Below are positions 8,240 to 16,956 of a stretch of 64,000 nt of DNA, piece by piece; the first letter of the stretch is position 1, and the number at the start of each line of letters is the position of its first letter. The notes beneath the pieces were generated by a model. It searched no databases and was not told the origin of the DNA. It saw only the letters and a program-made list of their open reading frames with translations. The DNA is from Oscillatoriales cyanobacterium (GTDB lineage: Bacteria; Cyanobacteriota; Cyanobacteriia; Cyanobacteriales; Laspinemataceae). The stretch is taken from the NCBI GenBank assembly GCA_011390955.1, contig JAABRM010000005.1:124001-188000 (forward strand). Direction: 5' to 3'. A program made the position numbers and the translations under genes.

Positions 8240-10258
8240 TCATTCAGGAGATTCTAAAGATGTTGCCATCATGGGAGACTCTGGCAGAGATGCCGTTGCT
8301 AAATTTGACATTTTCCCATTAGATTTGGATGCAGATTCGATCCGAATATCTTGCACCGGAGCGGTCAACTGAATCCCTAACTCGCCAATGCGTTTTTGCA
8401 ACATCTTGAGCAAATCAACATACACAGGCCAATAGTCATCTGTCTTTGTCCAGGCTGCTAGAGTTACGCATATCTGGTAGTCATATTGACCACTCCAAGG
8501 AAACCAACCAGGGGCAGGAGTATCTAAGACTTTTGGATGTGAGGCAGTAATCTCCATCCACATCTTGTAAACTTGATCTAGGTCTTGCTCAAACTTTACA
8601 GAGATTGGGATCGTATGCTTACGGATTTCTGCGTGGGTGAAATTAACAATGTCACCACCCCAAACATTATTGTTCGGCACATTAATAATACTTCCGTCAA
8701 AGCCCTTAAGTTTGGTGCTCGCGAGGGTAATTGAGTCAATGTAAGCCCAGTAGCCTCCCACCTTCACTTCATCCCCTACGTCAAAGGGCTTGTAAGCCAT
8801 AATCATCAAGCCACTAGCCAAGTTGCCGAGGTTGCTTTGCAGGGCAAAACCGAGGATGAAACTCAGCCCACCAAATACGGCTAACAATGGACCCAAGCTG
8901 ATTTCTAATGCGGTCAATGCGATCAGAAGGCCGATAATGACCCCGCCACGTTTCACCAGCATGACCACAAATTCACGCAACAGGGACGAAGCTCCGAATT
9001 TGTTCATCGTGCCATTGACTACCTGACCCAGGATTTGGGAAACGACGATCGCGACTACTAAAATACCCACGAACTTACCAATATTCATCCCCCAGCGTAC
9101 ACCGCCTTCCTCGGACTGGAGCCAACTTAAGACTCGGATGCCCAGTGCATTGGTATCGCGGACATCAACTTCTACAAGACTGACGGCTTTAATGTAAGTT
9201 CTGTAAGCTGTTGGGTCGCCCCCTTTGGCTTGTATTTCATCCAAAACCACATTTAAGCGATCGATCAAGCTAGTGCGTTCTCCTTGGAGTATCGTGACGT
9301 TAACTACCAGTTGGGTTTTCACTTCCTCTTCTGCGGCGGAGGACTTTTCGAGCTTTTTCGCCGATTCGTCTAACTGCTGTTGTTGTTCTTGGAGTTTTCC
9401 TTCGCTGTCTGCGGCACCGGCTTCGATATCTGCGGCGGCTTGGCCAATATTTTCAGCCGCTGCCTCGGTATTTTTAGCCGCTGCCTCGGTTTGTGCGTTT
9501 TCCTTAGTACAGGAAACTTCAACTCCGGACTGACCTACATAGCTGGCGTAACCGTACTGGTTACAGTAAAGATCGAATTCATCAGCATCGGGGGATGATG
9601 CGGTAGCACCCTCTCGATCTGCCTGTTTTGTTTCTTCTTTTTTTTCGGCGGCGGTTTTGCCTCCTTCTGCTACATCTTGCTTGGCCTCTTCAACCAGTTG
9701 CTTTACGGATTCATCCTGGTTAATTTTTTCAGTCGTTTCCTGGGCGCTACCAACCGCTTCTTGAGCTTTCCCTAGGGCTTCCTTGACTTCTTCAACTTTT
9801 TTAGCCGCTGCTTCAGCTTCTGGAGAACCGGGTGTAGCTGTTTTTTGAGCTTCTTCAGCAGCAGCAAGGGCAGCTTTGGCATCTTCTAAGGCTTTAACCG
9901 CCTGTTGTTGTTGCTCAACCACCTGATTCTTGCGTTTGATGGCAATTTCAGCGTTGCTGATTTCCTGAACTTTGGCTTTGACCAATTCCATCCAGGCTGC
10001 GGCTTCAGTCTCTAACTCAGGGAGGGTCAGAGGCTTGACTAATAATTTAAGCTGGTCAACAGGAATGGTCGGAGCTTCGGTGGTGATTGCCTTGGGCGCG
10101 GGTGCTTCGGCTTTGACTTCGGCTTGTGCCAGCAAGTAAGTTTCTTGCCGGGCCAATGTTTCCCCAGGTTGTTGCTGCGATCGCCCAGGAATTCCCCAAG
10201 CGACAACCGTGCAGACGACCCCGGCAAGCACAACCACTCGAGTTCGATTGCGAAACAT
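8240..10258 (-). CDS. Large MscS-family mechanosensitive channel
   Basis: A 672-residue protein with an N-terminal signal peptide or anchor (residues 1-~27). A long Ala/Glu/Lys/Gln-rich coiled coil follows (~80-340) and is presumably periplasmic. Three membrane helices (about 390-412, 430-455, 460-490) end in the MscS pore region GGLSFILGFALQSNLGNLASG. The beta domain is KPFDVGDEVKVGGYWAYID, with the signature NVPNNNVWGGDIVNFT. The family opens on membrane tension and releases osmolytes. The coiled-coil extension is much longer than E. coli MscS (~286 aa), as in MscK/YbdG-like and cyanobacterial members. A second, small MscS lies at 45583-46479. Confidence 0.92.
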   Translation of the reverse strand: MFRNRTRVVVLAGVVCTVVAWGIPGRSQQQPGETLARQETYLLAQAEVKAEAPAPKAITTEAPTIPVDQLKLLVKPLTLPELETEAAAWMELVKAKVQEISNAEIAIKRKNQVVEQQQQAVKALEDAKAALAAAEEAQKTATPGSPEAEAAAKKVEEVKEALGKAQEAVGSAQETTEKINQDESVKQLVEEAKQDVAEGGKTAAEKKEETKQADREGATASSPDADEFDLYCNQYGYASYVGQSGVEVSCTKENAQTEAAAKNTEAAAENIGQAAADIEAGAADSEGKLQEQQQQLDESAKKLEKSSAAEEEVKTQLVVNVTILQGERTSLIDRLNVVLDEIQAKGGDPTAYRTYIKAVSLVEVDVRDTNALGIRVLSWLQSEEGGVRWGMNIGKFVGILVVAIVVSQILGQVVNGTMNKFGASSLLREFVVMLVKRGGVIIGLLIALTALEISLGPLLAVFGGLSFILGFALQSNLGNLASGLMIMAYKPFDVGDEVKVGGYWAYIDSITLASTKLKGFDGSIINVPNNNVWGGDIVNFTHAEIRKHTIPISVKFEQDLDQVYKMWMEITASHPKVLDTPAPGWFPWSGQYDYQICVTLAAWTKTDDYWPVYVDLLKMLQKRIGELGIQLTAPVQDIRIESASKSNGKMSNLATASLPESPMMATSLESPE

Positions 10259-10961
10259 CTCGGTTGTCCTCTATGATTTATTTTTATGCCTTACTGTACT
10301 TGAACTTATCTAAGAACGTCAACTTAATCTAAACAAATCAATAATTCTCAATATATTAGTTAAAATCAGTCAGTAATCCTCAAAATAAAAACATCTTAAA
10401 TTTACAGAATTTAGTAATTTTACTCATTGTCAATCACTTCAGTAGACAAGAATGCTTTCCCAAGCTTAAAAACCCGATGGCGGATCTAAGGGGGGTTGGG
10501 GGGATCGAGATAGTTATGAAAGCATTCTTGTCTAGTAGTGGTGGGTACAATTGAGTTGAAACCCCTGGGAAACTTATCGAAACTATTCAATAAACCAATG
10601 ATTTACTCCCATGCCAAAAAATAACCCTTCAGATTTGAGGTTAACCGGGTTGGGGAGCGAAAATGATATTCAATGCCGAAAATATCCAGTAATTGTGACA
10701 AGTTATCCAGAAGAAAATAGTCAATTTATGACTGATTAGGGATGCTTGTTGTGCCCCTAACCGGCCTTTGAAGCATGAGGGTGCGATCGCGAAATCATAC
10801 CTAATTGCCGATTCATCAATGTTTCAGAAATGACGGAACAAGGGAATCTGCAACTTGAATAAAAGGGTGAAATCAGTCATTCTTGCCATTTAAGTGGCAA
10901 AATTATTTTAATTTTCGATTCTTGGTTCTCCGCTAAATTTCTGTGAATTTGTAATTGCTTT
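10259..10961. other. Long intergenic region with one MITE-like element
   Basis: Between the divergent MscS (-) and ClC (+) genes. Apart from the 10443-10534 element it contains one 42-codon open frame (10611-10739, ATG to TAG) with protein-like content (CRKYPVIVTSYPEEN) but no ribosome-binding site, so it is not called as a gene. A HIP1 site lies at 10783. Promoters for both flanking genes must lie here, but none stands out. Confidence 0.5.
10443..10534. mobile_element. MITE-like element (TAGACAA family), copy 1
   Basis: A 92-bp element with 17-bp perfect terminal inverted repeats, TAGACAAGAATGCTTTC / GAAAGCATTCTTGTCTA. Its interior carries AAGGGGGGTTGGGGGGATCGA followed by GTTATGAAAG. Copy 2 at 53989-54075 shares the TAGACAA ends and the G-rich core, but its arms differ and are still perfectly self-complementary. 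It has no coding capacity. Confidence 0.75.
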
Positions 10962-13661
10962 ATGTCATTGGCTAAGATTCGCGATCGCCTGCGGAAATCC
11001 CTCAGCCCGAAAAACCTGGCGATTTTTGAAGCCTGTTTGATTGGTTTGGTATCAGGGCTGGCAGCGGTTTTGCTCAAACAAGGAGTGGAATGGCTGGGCA
11101 GCATTCGCCTAATACTTACGCAACAATATCCCGTTTGGTTGGTACTACCCGCGATCGCCTGTTGTGGTGCATTTTTAGCCGGGTTACTCGTCCAGCGGAT
11201 CGCCCCAGAAACCTCTGGTAGTGGTATTCCCCAGGTAAAAGTTGCCTTAGCTGGACTCGGTGGCAACCTGGATGGTCGAGTCGCAGCGGTCAAGTTACTG
11301 GGCAGTATGCTCACCATTGCCTCTGGTGTCACCTTGGGCAGACAAGGGCCGACGGTGCAAATTGGCGCGGCTTTGGCGGCCCAACTCAGTCGCTGGGTTC
11401 CCACCTCTCCCGACTATCGGCGACAGTTAATTGCTTGTGGGGCCGCTGCCGGACTCGCTGCCGGGTTTAATGCCCCCATTGCCGGGGTCTTATTTGTGGT
11501 GGAAGAACTAATTAAAGATTTTTCTGGTATTACCCTCGGTCCGGCGATTATTGCTTCTTTTATCGGCGCGGTAGTTTCTCGAATCCTAGGGGGACAAAGC
11601 CTCAATTTGGATCAAAGTTTCACGACCAGATATACCACTTTTTCCGCTCAAGAAATTCCTTTTTATCTGCTGTTGGGAATTCTCGCGGGGTTGCTGGGGG
11701 TACTGTTTCAAAAAGGTATTGTCCAAACCACTATTTTTAATCGGCGATGGTTGCGCGTGAGTTTGCCCCTGCAAATGGCCTTAGCTGGTTTAATTGGCGG
11801 CATTGTTGTCTCCAGCTTACCGCCGTTATTTAGAAATTATGCCGGGTTGCGCGAATTTATGCTGACTGGGGAACCTGATGCAAAAAGTTGCGCGATCGCC
11901 TTTATCACTCACTTCTGTCTCACCATTATTGCCGCCAGTTCCCGCGCCCCAGGGGGACTATTTGCCCCATCCTTAATTCTCGGATCTGCCCTCGGTTATT
12001 TAGTTGGTTTATGGGAATGGGAAACTGTGGCTTTGGCACAACCCACCAGTTATGCTTTTGCGGGAATGGGGGCATTTTTTTGCGCCGTATCTCGTGCCCC
12101 CATCACCAGCGTGGTAATGATATTTGAAATTACCACGGACTTTAACCTAGTCTTGCCTTTGATGATTGTCAGCGTAGTTTCTTACTTAGTTTCGGAACGC
12201 ATCAATCGCGGTTCACTTTATGATGAACTCTTAGCCTTGAATGGCATTGAACTGAAAAAAGAGAAACCAGCGGGCGGTTTTTTATCGGAAATCCACGCCG
12301 TAGACGTGATGCAGCGCCAAGTAGAAACCCTCAGCGCCGAACAAACCCTGAGTGAAGTTTTGGAAATGTTTGCTTCCTCTCACCATCGCGGATTTCCCGT
12401 GGTCAACAATGGTCAATTGGTAGGCATTGTCGGTCAAGCGGATTTAGCCAAAATAGGAACAAAAGGCTATAAAGACGATCGATTGGTGCGAGAAATTATG
12501 ACCCCACAGCCGGTGACGGTACAGCCAGACGATGCTTTAAGCGAGGTTTTATATCAGTTAAATCGGTTTGGTTTGAGTCGCTTGCCGGTAGTAGATGGAC
12601 GTAAATTAGTGGGGATTATTACTCGTAGCGATATTATTAGAACCGAAAGCACTCATTTAGCTAGAGAAACTTCCGGCAAAAGCAATCCTACTCCCTCTTA
12701 TGTGGTGTATCAAACTCGCGATCCAGCGGTGGGAAAAACTCGGATTTTGGTGCCATTGGCTAACCCAGAAACCGCCGGAACTTTGTTAAGAGTGGCCGCA
12801 GCGATCGCCCGCGAGCAAAATTCTGAACTAGAATGCTTGCAAGTAATCTTAGTTCACCGGGATCAACCCCCATCAGAAACCCCAGTACGCACCACTCGCA
12901 GTCGTCGTTTGTTAAAGCAAGCGGTGAGAATTGCCCGCAGTTGCGGAGTGCCGGTACATACCCAAGTCCGCGTGACTCACGATGTCTCCCAAGCGATTTT
13001 AGATACGATCAAAGAGCGACATATTGATTTAATTTTAATGGGTTGGAAAGGTGCCACTTTAAGTCCTGGGCGGATTTTTAGCAACGTGGTTGATACAGTA
13101 ATTCGCCAAGCTTCTTGTCATGTGGTAGTGGTGAAATGGAGTCAATCTTTACATCTAAACAGTTTAGATAACTTAGGCAATTTAGACAATTTAGATAACT
13201 TAGACAAGTTAGACAATCCTATAGAAGAGGTTGCAAATGTTAAAAGTTGTCCGGTGCCTTTATTTAATCGTTGGTTAGTTTCTATCGGTGGTGGCCCAAA
13301 TTCTCAACAAGCCCTCAAACTTTTACCGGGTTTATTAAAGCTAGGGAATCGACCAGAAGTTCGCCTTTGTGAAGTGTTCTATCCTAATCAATTTAAACCG
13401 GATAAAACCCCATTATATCAAGCCCGTGAATTCCTGACTCAGCGGGTGAATTGTCCGATCGCCGCTACTCCTATATATGGCGATTCTGTTCCTGATGTCA
13501 TTAGCGCTTTAGCACAAGAATATCATTACGATGTGGTGGTACTCGGTGCCAGCAGGGAAGGGTTATTGCAACAGGTGATTAAGGGCAATATTCCCGAAGA
13601 AATTTCTCGCGGTTGTCATTGTACGGTGATTTTAGTCCGCAGTGCGATCGGCACTTCTTAA
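10962..13661 (+). CDS. ClC chloride channel/transporter with CBS pair and two USP domains
   Basis: An 899-residue protein. The ClC membrane domain (residues ~20-420) carries GSGIPQVK, GRQGPTVQIGA, FNAPIAGVLFVVEEL (the gating-glutamate region) and PGGLFAPSLILG. A CBS pair (~440-565; VMQRQVETL... and IMTPQPVTVQPDDAL) binds adenine nucleotides in known homologues. Two universal-stress-protein-like domains follow (~590-725 and ~755-895). The linker between the USP domains contains a tandem Leu-Asp-Asn repeat encoded at about 13157-13220. Known role of the family: Cl-/H+ exchange or Cl- conductance. The tail suggests regulation by adenylate state; that is an inference. Confidence 0.92.
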   Translation: MSLAKIRDRLRKSLSPKNLAIFEACLIGLVSGLAAVLLKQGVEWLGSIRLILTQQYPVWLVLPAIACCGAFLAGLLVQRIAPETSGSGIPQVKVALAGLGGNLDGRVAAVKLLGSMLTIASGVTLGRQGPTVQIGAALAAQLSRWVPTSPDYRRQLIACGAAAGLAAGFNAPIAGVLFVVEELIKDFSGITLGPAIIASFIGAVVSRILGGQSLNLDQSFTTRYTTFSAQEIPFYLLLGILAGLLGVLFQKGIVQTTIFNRRWLRVSLPLQMALAGLIGGIVVSSLPPLFRNYAGLREFMLTGEPDAKSCAIAFITHFCLTIIAASSRAPGGLFAPSLILGSALGYLVGLWEWETVALAQPTSYAFAGMGAFFCAVSRAPITSVVMIFEITTDFNLVLPLMIVSVVSYLVSERINRGSLYDELLALNGIELKKEKPAGGFLSEIHAVDVMQRQVETLSAEQTLSEVLEMFASSHHRGFPVVNNGQLVGIVGQADLAKIGTKGYKDDRLVREIMTPQPVTVQPDDALSEVLYQLNRFGLSRLPVVDGRKLVGIITRSDIIRTESTHLARETSGKSNPTPSYVVYQTRDPAVGKTRILVPLANPETAGTLLRVAAAIAREQNSELECLQVILVHRDQPPSETPVRTTRSRRLLKQAVRIARSCGVPVHTQVRVTHDVSQAILDTIKERHIDLILMGWKGATLSPGRIFSNVVDTVIRQASCHVVVVKWSQSLHLNSLDNLGNLDNLDNLDKLDNPIEEVANVKSCPVPLFNRWLVSIGGGPNSQQALKLLPGLLKLGNRPEVRLCEVFYPNQFKPDKTPLYQAREFLTQRVNCPIAATPIYGDSVPDVISALAQEYHYDVVVLGASREGLLQQVIKGNIPEEISRGCHCTVILVRSAIGTS

Positions 13662-13739
13662 ATAAAACTTCTTAAATCAAGCTAATACCCATTTTAACAA
13701 ATTACAGCAATTTTCTCCGCGAGTAAACCACAAATACCT

Positions 13740-13878
13740 AGGGGCGAACCATGACCGCAGACAAATTATTGCTGAAAATATTGTAGGGGCGAAGCATTCC
13801 GGCAGATAACCTATTTTTTAAAAAATTAAATGGACTGCCGGAATGCTTCGCCCCTACGGAATGCTTCGCCCTAACTTG
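13740..13878. repeat. GTAGGGGCGAAGCAT palindromic repeat element
   Basis: GTAGGGGCGAAGCATTCCGG at about 13783 pairs with CCGGAATGCTTCGCCCCTAC at about 13840, enclosing an AT-rich loop. A partial copy precedes it (GGGGCGAACCATGACCGC, 13741) and another follows. Related elements lie at about 28321-28395 and 35974-36047. Confidence 0.75.
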
Positions 13879-13974
13879 GTTCAGTAAGAAATAAAACCGC
13901 TGTAAGCTGCTAATTTTAGCAAAATTTAATTTTAATTTAAATTTGGTATAATTACCCAATTTAATCGTGGAAAT

Positions 13975-14101
13975 AAGTAGGTGGGCAGAAATAAATGCAC
14001 CAGAGACCATATTAGAAGAAAAACTGTCATTCCCGCGAATGCGGGAATCCACAGTCTATCGGCGGGGAACGAAAAGTGCAATTAATTATGTTCACCTACT
14101 T
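13975..14101. mobile_element. MITE-like element (AAGTAGGTG family), copy 1
   Basis: A 127-bp element with terminal AAGTAGGTG / CACCTACTT inverted repeats and an internal REP-like palindrome (CATTCCCGCGAATGCGGGAATCC). A reverse-oriented copy lies at 46805-~46948 and matches along nearly its whole length, with a few internal changes and a degraded right end. Non-coding; it lies just upstream of xisI. Confidence 0.8.
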
Positions 14102-14152
14102 AAATCAGATTAAATTGTTAGTTTTTAATCCAGAAAGTCAGGAGGTATGCCA

Positions 14153-14521
14153 ATGGATCGCTTAGATTTTTATCGAGACACTATTGAAAAAATCCTGAAA
14201 AGACACGCTGATTTGCCTTATTCCTATGGCCAAATTGATGAATATGCGATCGTCGATCGCGATTCCTTCGGAAAGCTTCGCTAACGCAACCACTTTTTAT
14301 TATTTGATGTGGGTTGGCAAGAGGAAGACGGCAAAAGACGCCGCGTTCATGGCTGTATTACCCACGTCCAAATTATTGATGGGAAAATTTGGATTCAAAG
14401 AGATGGTATTGAAGATGGCATTACGGAAGAATTGCTAGAAGCGGGAATACCAAAGTCCGATATTGTCCTAGGATTTCAGCCCCCAGAAGTTCGTCCCTAT
14501 ACAGGTTATGGGATATCCTGA
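14153..14521 (+). pseudogene. xisI: xisI, interrupted in frame by a 21-nt insert carrying TAA
   Basis: The frame from ATG 14153 (AGGAGG at 14140-14145, good spacing) reads MDRLDFYRDTIEKILKRHAD...DEYAIVDRD, hits TAA at 14282-14284, and continues in the same frame as RNHFLLFDVGWQEEDGKRRR, HGCITHVQIIDGKIWIQRDG and ...PPEVRPYTGYGIS to TGA 14519-14521. The whole is a full-length XisI (fdxN-element excision controlling factor family). The codons between VDRD and RNH (TCC..TAA, 14264-14284) are extra relative to the family and resemble small dispersed repeats. GTG 14309 could restart translation, giving a C-terminal piece. No xisH is visible upstream; a MITE-like element lies there instead. Confidence 0.85.
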
Positions 14522-14568
14522 AAAAAACTTTTAAGGAACTTTTGCGGAACTTTTGGGAATGGGAATGG

Positions 14569-14781
14569 CTACTCCTTTACCACTTCCACCAAGTCTTCCA
14601 CCATCACATCAAAGGTACGCGCTAACTTAATAATGGCGACTAAATCTACTGTAGCCATTCCGGGCGATCGCGCATAATGGCGAATCGTGCTATAGACCAA
14701 CCCAGAGCGAACGGCCACTTCCTTCATGCTCCAGCCTTTTTCCTCTGCTAACTCGCGAATTTTCAGCTTAACTAGACCCAT
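14569..14781 (-). CDS. Small XRE-family helix-turn-helix regulator
   Basis: A 70-residue protein that is essentially one Cro/C1-type HTH domain. It has the IRELAEEKGWSMKEVAVRSGLVYSTIRHYAR helix-turn-helix, then the supporting helices LVAIIKLARTFDVMVEDLVEVV. It probably binds DNA as a dimer and regulates itself or a neighbour; the target is unknown. It lies convergent to xisI and divergent from the 14985 gene, and the 22-nt direct repeats at 14927-14981 between them are a plausible operator (inference). Confidence 0.88.
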   Translation of the reverse strand: MGLVKLKIRELAEEKGWSMKEVAVRSGLVYSTIRHYARSPGMATVDLVAIIKLARTFDVMVEDLVEVVKE

Positions 14782-14926
14782 GTATTGACATTTGATGAAT
14801 TTTTATCATATCATAGCATAGAAATGGCGATGCCTCCGGCCTGGAAAACTGAAGGGCGATCGCCAATCAAACAAATCATCTCCCATCAGGAAAACATGAA
14901 GTTATCTACATGGGAAAGAACGAATC

Positions 14927-14981
14927 GCACGTTAATTACGCAAATTAAGCACGTTAATTACGCAAATTACGCACGTTAATT
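14927..14981. repeat. 22-nt direct repeats (iteron-like) before the 14985 gene
   Basis: GCACGTTAATTACGCAAATT plus two bases is repeated at 14927-14948 and 14949-14970, with a third partial copy at 14971-14981. The array ends 3 nt before the ATG at 14985, so it occupies the expected ribosome-binding and leader region of that gene. It could be an operator for the adjacent XRE protein or a slippage product. Confidence 0.7.
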
Positions 14982-14984
14982 ATT

Positions 14985-15458
14985 ATGATAGCAACTTTTA
15001 AGCCGAAGTCAATTAGCTGGCATCCTTTATGCCGGTTTGTCACCAAAGAAGCGATCGCCCGATTATTAAAAGTCCCAGTCAAACATATCTATCGCGTGCG
15101 CCTCTGGTTTCGGGTGATCCTCGTTGTGGGTAAAGGAATCAGCCGTTTTGTCAGCTACGCTGACTTGCCCCCCATTCTCGGCGTTGACTTACCCCAAGGA
15201 CGGGATTATGATTACTGGCGGCGGCGTTGGTCAGGAAAATATGCCCCGGACTTTTGGGTAGCATTTTATCAACAGCATTTCCAGCAAGCCACCTCAATGG
15301 GTCAATTATTTGCTTGGGGTAAATTAGTGGGTTCGATCAAACATATGTTGACCCCCGCAGGCTTAGAAAGCTTGCGATCGCTTTATCGTCAGAAAAGAGA
15401 TTTGTTTCAAACGGGGAAAAACCACAGAGTCACAGAGACAATAAGTTTCTCGAAGTAA
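14985..15458 (+). CDS. Conserved cyanobacterial protein of unknown function
   Basis: A 157-residue basic protein, not recognised. The N-terminal part (RFVTKEAIARLLKVPVKHIYRVRLW) looks like a helix-turn-helix or coupling helix. The middle is rich in Trp, Tyr and Arg (DYDYWRRRWSGKYAPDFW), and the C-terminal half is helical (LTPAGLESLRSLYRQKRDLF). No signal peptide or membrane helix is seen. It starts 3 nt after the 22-nt direct repeats, with no clear Shine-Dalgarno. The composition and HIP1 content are typical of the genome. Confidence 0.65.
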   Translation: MIATFKPKSISWHPLCRFVTKEAIARLLKVPVKHIYRVRLWFRVILVVGKGISRFVSYADLPPILGVDLPQGRDYDYWRRRWSGKYAPDFWVAFYQQHFQQATSMGQLFAWGKLVGSIKHMLTPAGLESLRSLYRQKRDLFQTGKNHRVTETISFSK

Positions 15459-15512
15459 CTGTTAATGGTGATGCGGACTTTATGCTTAATAATTTAACTG
15501 GTTAAATCCTCT

Positions 15513-16901
15513 ATGTCCTCAATTAAATCGTTGCTTAACCGTCGTCGTTTCCTTCAGTTTAGTTTATTCGCTAGTACCGTGGGTCTGTCTTGGGCTTGTG
15601 CGGAAAATCGAGTACAATCTCAACAGAAAAAAGTGTTGATTATTGGGGCGGGAATTGCCGGATTAGCGGCAGCGCGAGAACTCCAGCAAAATGGGTTTCA
15701 AGTTACGGTTTTGGAAGGGCGCGATCGCATTGGGGGGCGCATTTATAGCGATCGCTCCCTGGGTTTTCCCGTAGATTTGGGGGCGTCATGGATTCATGGC
15801 ATTACCGATAATCCCATTGGCAATTTAGCGCGAGAATGGAATATTGCTATTAAGCCCACAGATTTCGATAATATTCTCTTGTACGGCAGCAATGGCAAAT
15901 TAATTAGCGATCGCGATATTGATAGTAGTTATGAAATCTATGAAAAAATTATCGATCGGGCTGAATCATTGGCGGAAAACTCAGAAAAAGACCTATCCCT
16001 GGCGGCGGCAATTCAACAGAGTTTAACATCTCAAACCCTGACTCCCCAACAAACTCAGTTAGTCCAATGGTGGATGAATTCAGAATTAATTATTGACCGG
16101 GGGGCGGACTTAGAAAATCTTTCCGCTTGGTGGTTTGATGAGGGGGAAAGTTTTGACGGCGACGATTATATTTTTCCCCAAGGCTACGACCAAATTATCA
16201 ACGGATTAGCGAAAAATATAGATATTCAGCGCCAACAAAAAGTGATGGAAATTAACACCAGCAATTCTGGCGGATCCGTCACCACTGACCGAGGTAATTT
16301 TACCGCTGATGTGGCGATCGTCACCTTACCTTTGGGCGTATTAAAATCTGGAAATATTAAGTTTGATCCCCCATTACCTGCCCAAAAACAAGCGGCAATT
16401 AATCGCCTAAATATGGGGGTTTTAAATAAGGTGGTTTTAAAATTTCCCCAGAAATTTTGGCCAGAAGACTATCACGGATTTGGTTATCTTTCTGAAGGGG
16501 AAGCGGATTTTGGTGAATTTTTAAATTGGTCATTGTATAGTGAAAAACCGGCATTAATGGCCTTTACTGGCGGTAGTTTTGCCCGCCAGATTTCACAGTT
16601 ATCAGAAGAGGAAATTATCGATCGCATTATGCGGATTTTGCGGCAGAATTATGGCGATCGCATTCCTGAACCCGAAAGCGCGATCGTCACTCGATGGAAT
16701 CAGGATCCGTTTGCTTTCGGGTCTTATTCCTATATTCCCGTGGGTGGGGATAGTAGCGATCGCGATCTGCTCGCTGAACCTGTGAACCAGCGCCTCTTCT
16801 TTGCTGGAGAAGCAACCTCCCGTGACTATCCCTCCACGGTACATGGGGCTTACTTATCAGGAATTCGCGAAGCCAAACGATTAATTAATAGTAATATGTA
16901 G
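15513..16901 (+). CDS. FAD-dependent amine oxidase (polyamine/monoamine oxidase-like)
   Basis: A 462-residue flavoprotein with a twin-arginine-like start (LNRRRFLQFSLFAS) and hydrophobic stretch, so export is likely. The FAD motif KVLIIGAGIAGLAAARELQ (~residues 42-60) is followed by VLEGRDRIGGR, LGASWIHG, a substrate-domain region and the C-terminal FAD-binding end FFAGEATSRDYPSTVHGAYLSG. The family oxidises primary or secondary amines such as polyamines, producing H2O2. The exact substrate is not visible. ATG 15513 keeps the RR signal intact. Confidence 0.9.
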   Translation: MSSIKSLLNRRRFLQFSLFASTVGLSWACAENRVQSQQKKVLIIGAGIAGLAAARELQQNGFQVTVLEGRDRIGGRIYSDRSLGFPVDLGASWIHGITDNPIGNLAREWNIAIKPTDFDNILLYGSNGKLISDRDIDSSYEIYEKIIDRAESLAENSEKDLSLAAAIQQSLTSQTLTPQQTQLVQWWMNSELIIDRGADLENLSAWWFDEGESFDGDDYIFPQGYDQIINGLAKNIDIQRQQKVMEINTSNSGGSVTTDRGNFTADVAIVTLPLGVLKSGNIKFDPPLPAQKQAAINRLNMGVLNKVVLKFPQKFWPEDYHGFGYLSEGEADFGEFLNWSLYSEKPALMAFTGGSFARQISQLSEEEIIDRIMRILRQNYGDRIPEPESAIVTRWNQDPFAFGSYSYIPVGGDSSDRDLLAEPVNQRLFFAGEATSRDYPSTVHGAYLSGIREAKRLINSNM

Positions 16902-16956
16902 GGTGGGCAAAATTGCCCACCATATCGGCTCACTTGCTCAGATAAAATATTGTCGA

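Noticed and set aside
13738-14052. Reverse-strand open frame of 104 codons
   Set aside because: Spans two repeat elements and has no protein-like stretch.
14226-14438. Open frame overlapping xisI
   Set aside because: Out of frame with the conserved XisI sequence, which is recognisable on both sides of the insert.
14785-14979. 64-codon open frame before the 14985 gene
   Set aside because: Its second half reads the 22-nt direct repeats; no ribosome-binding site or family similarity.
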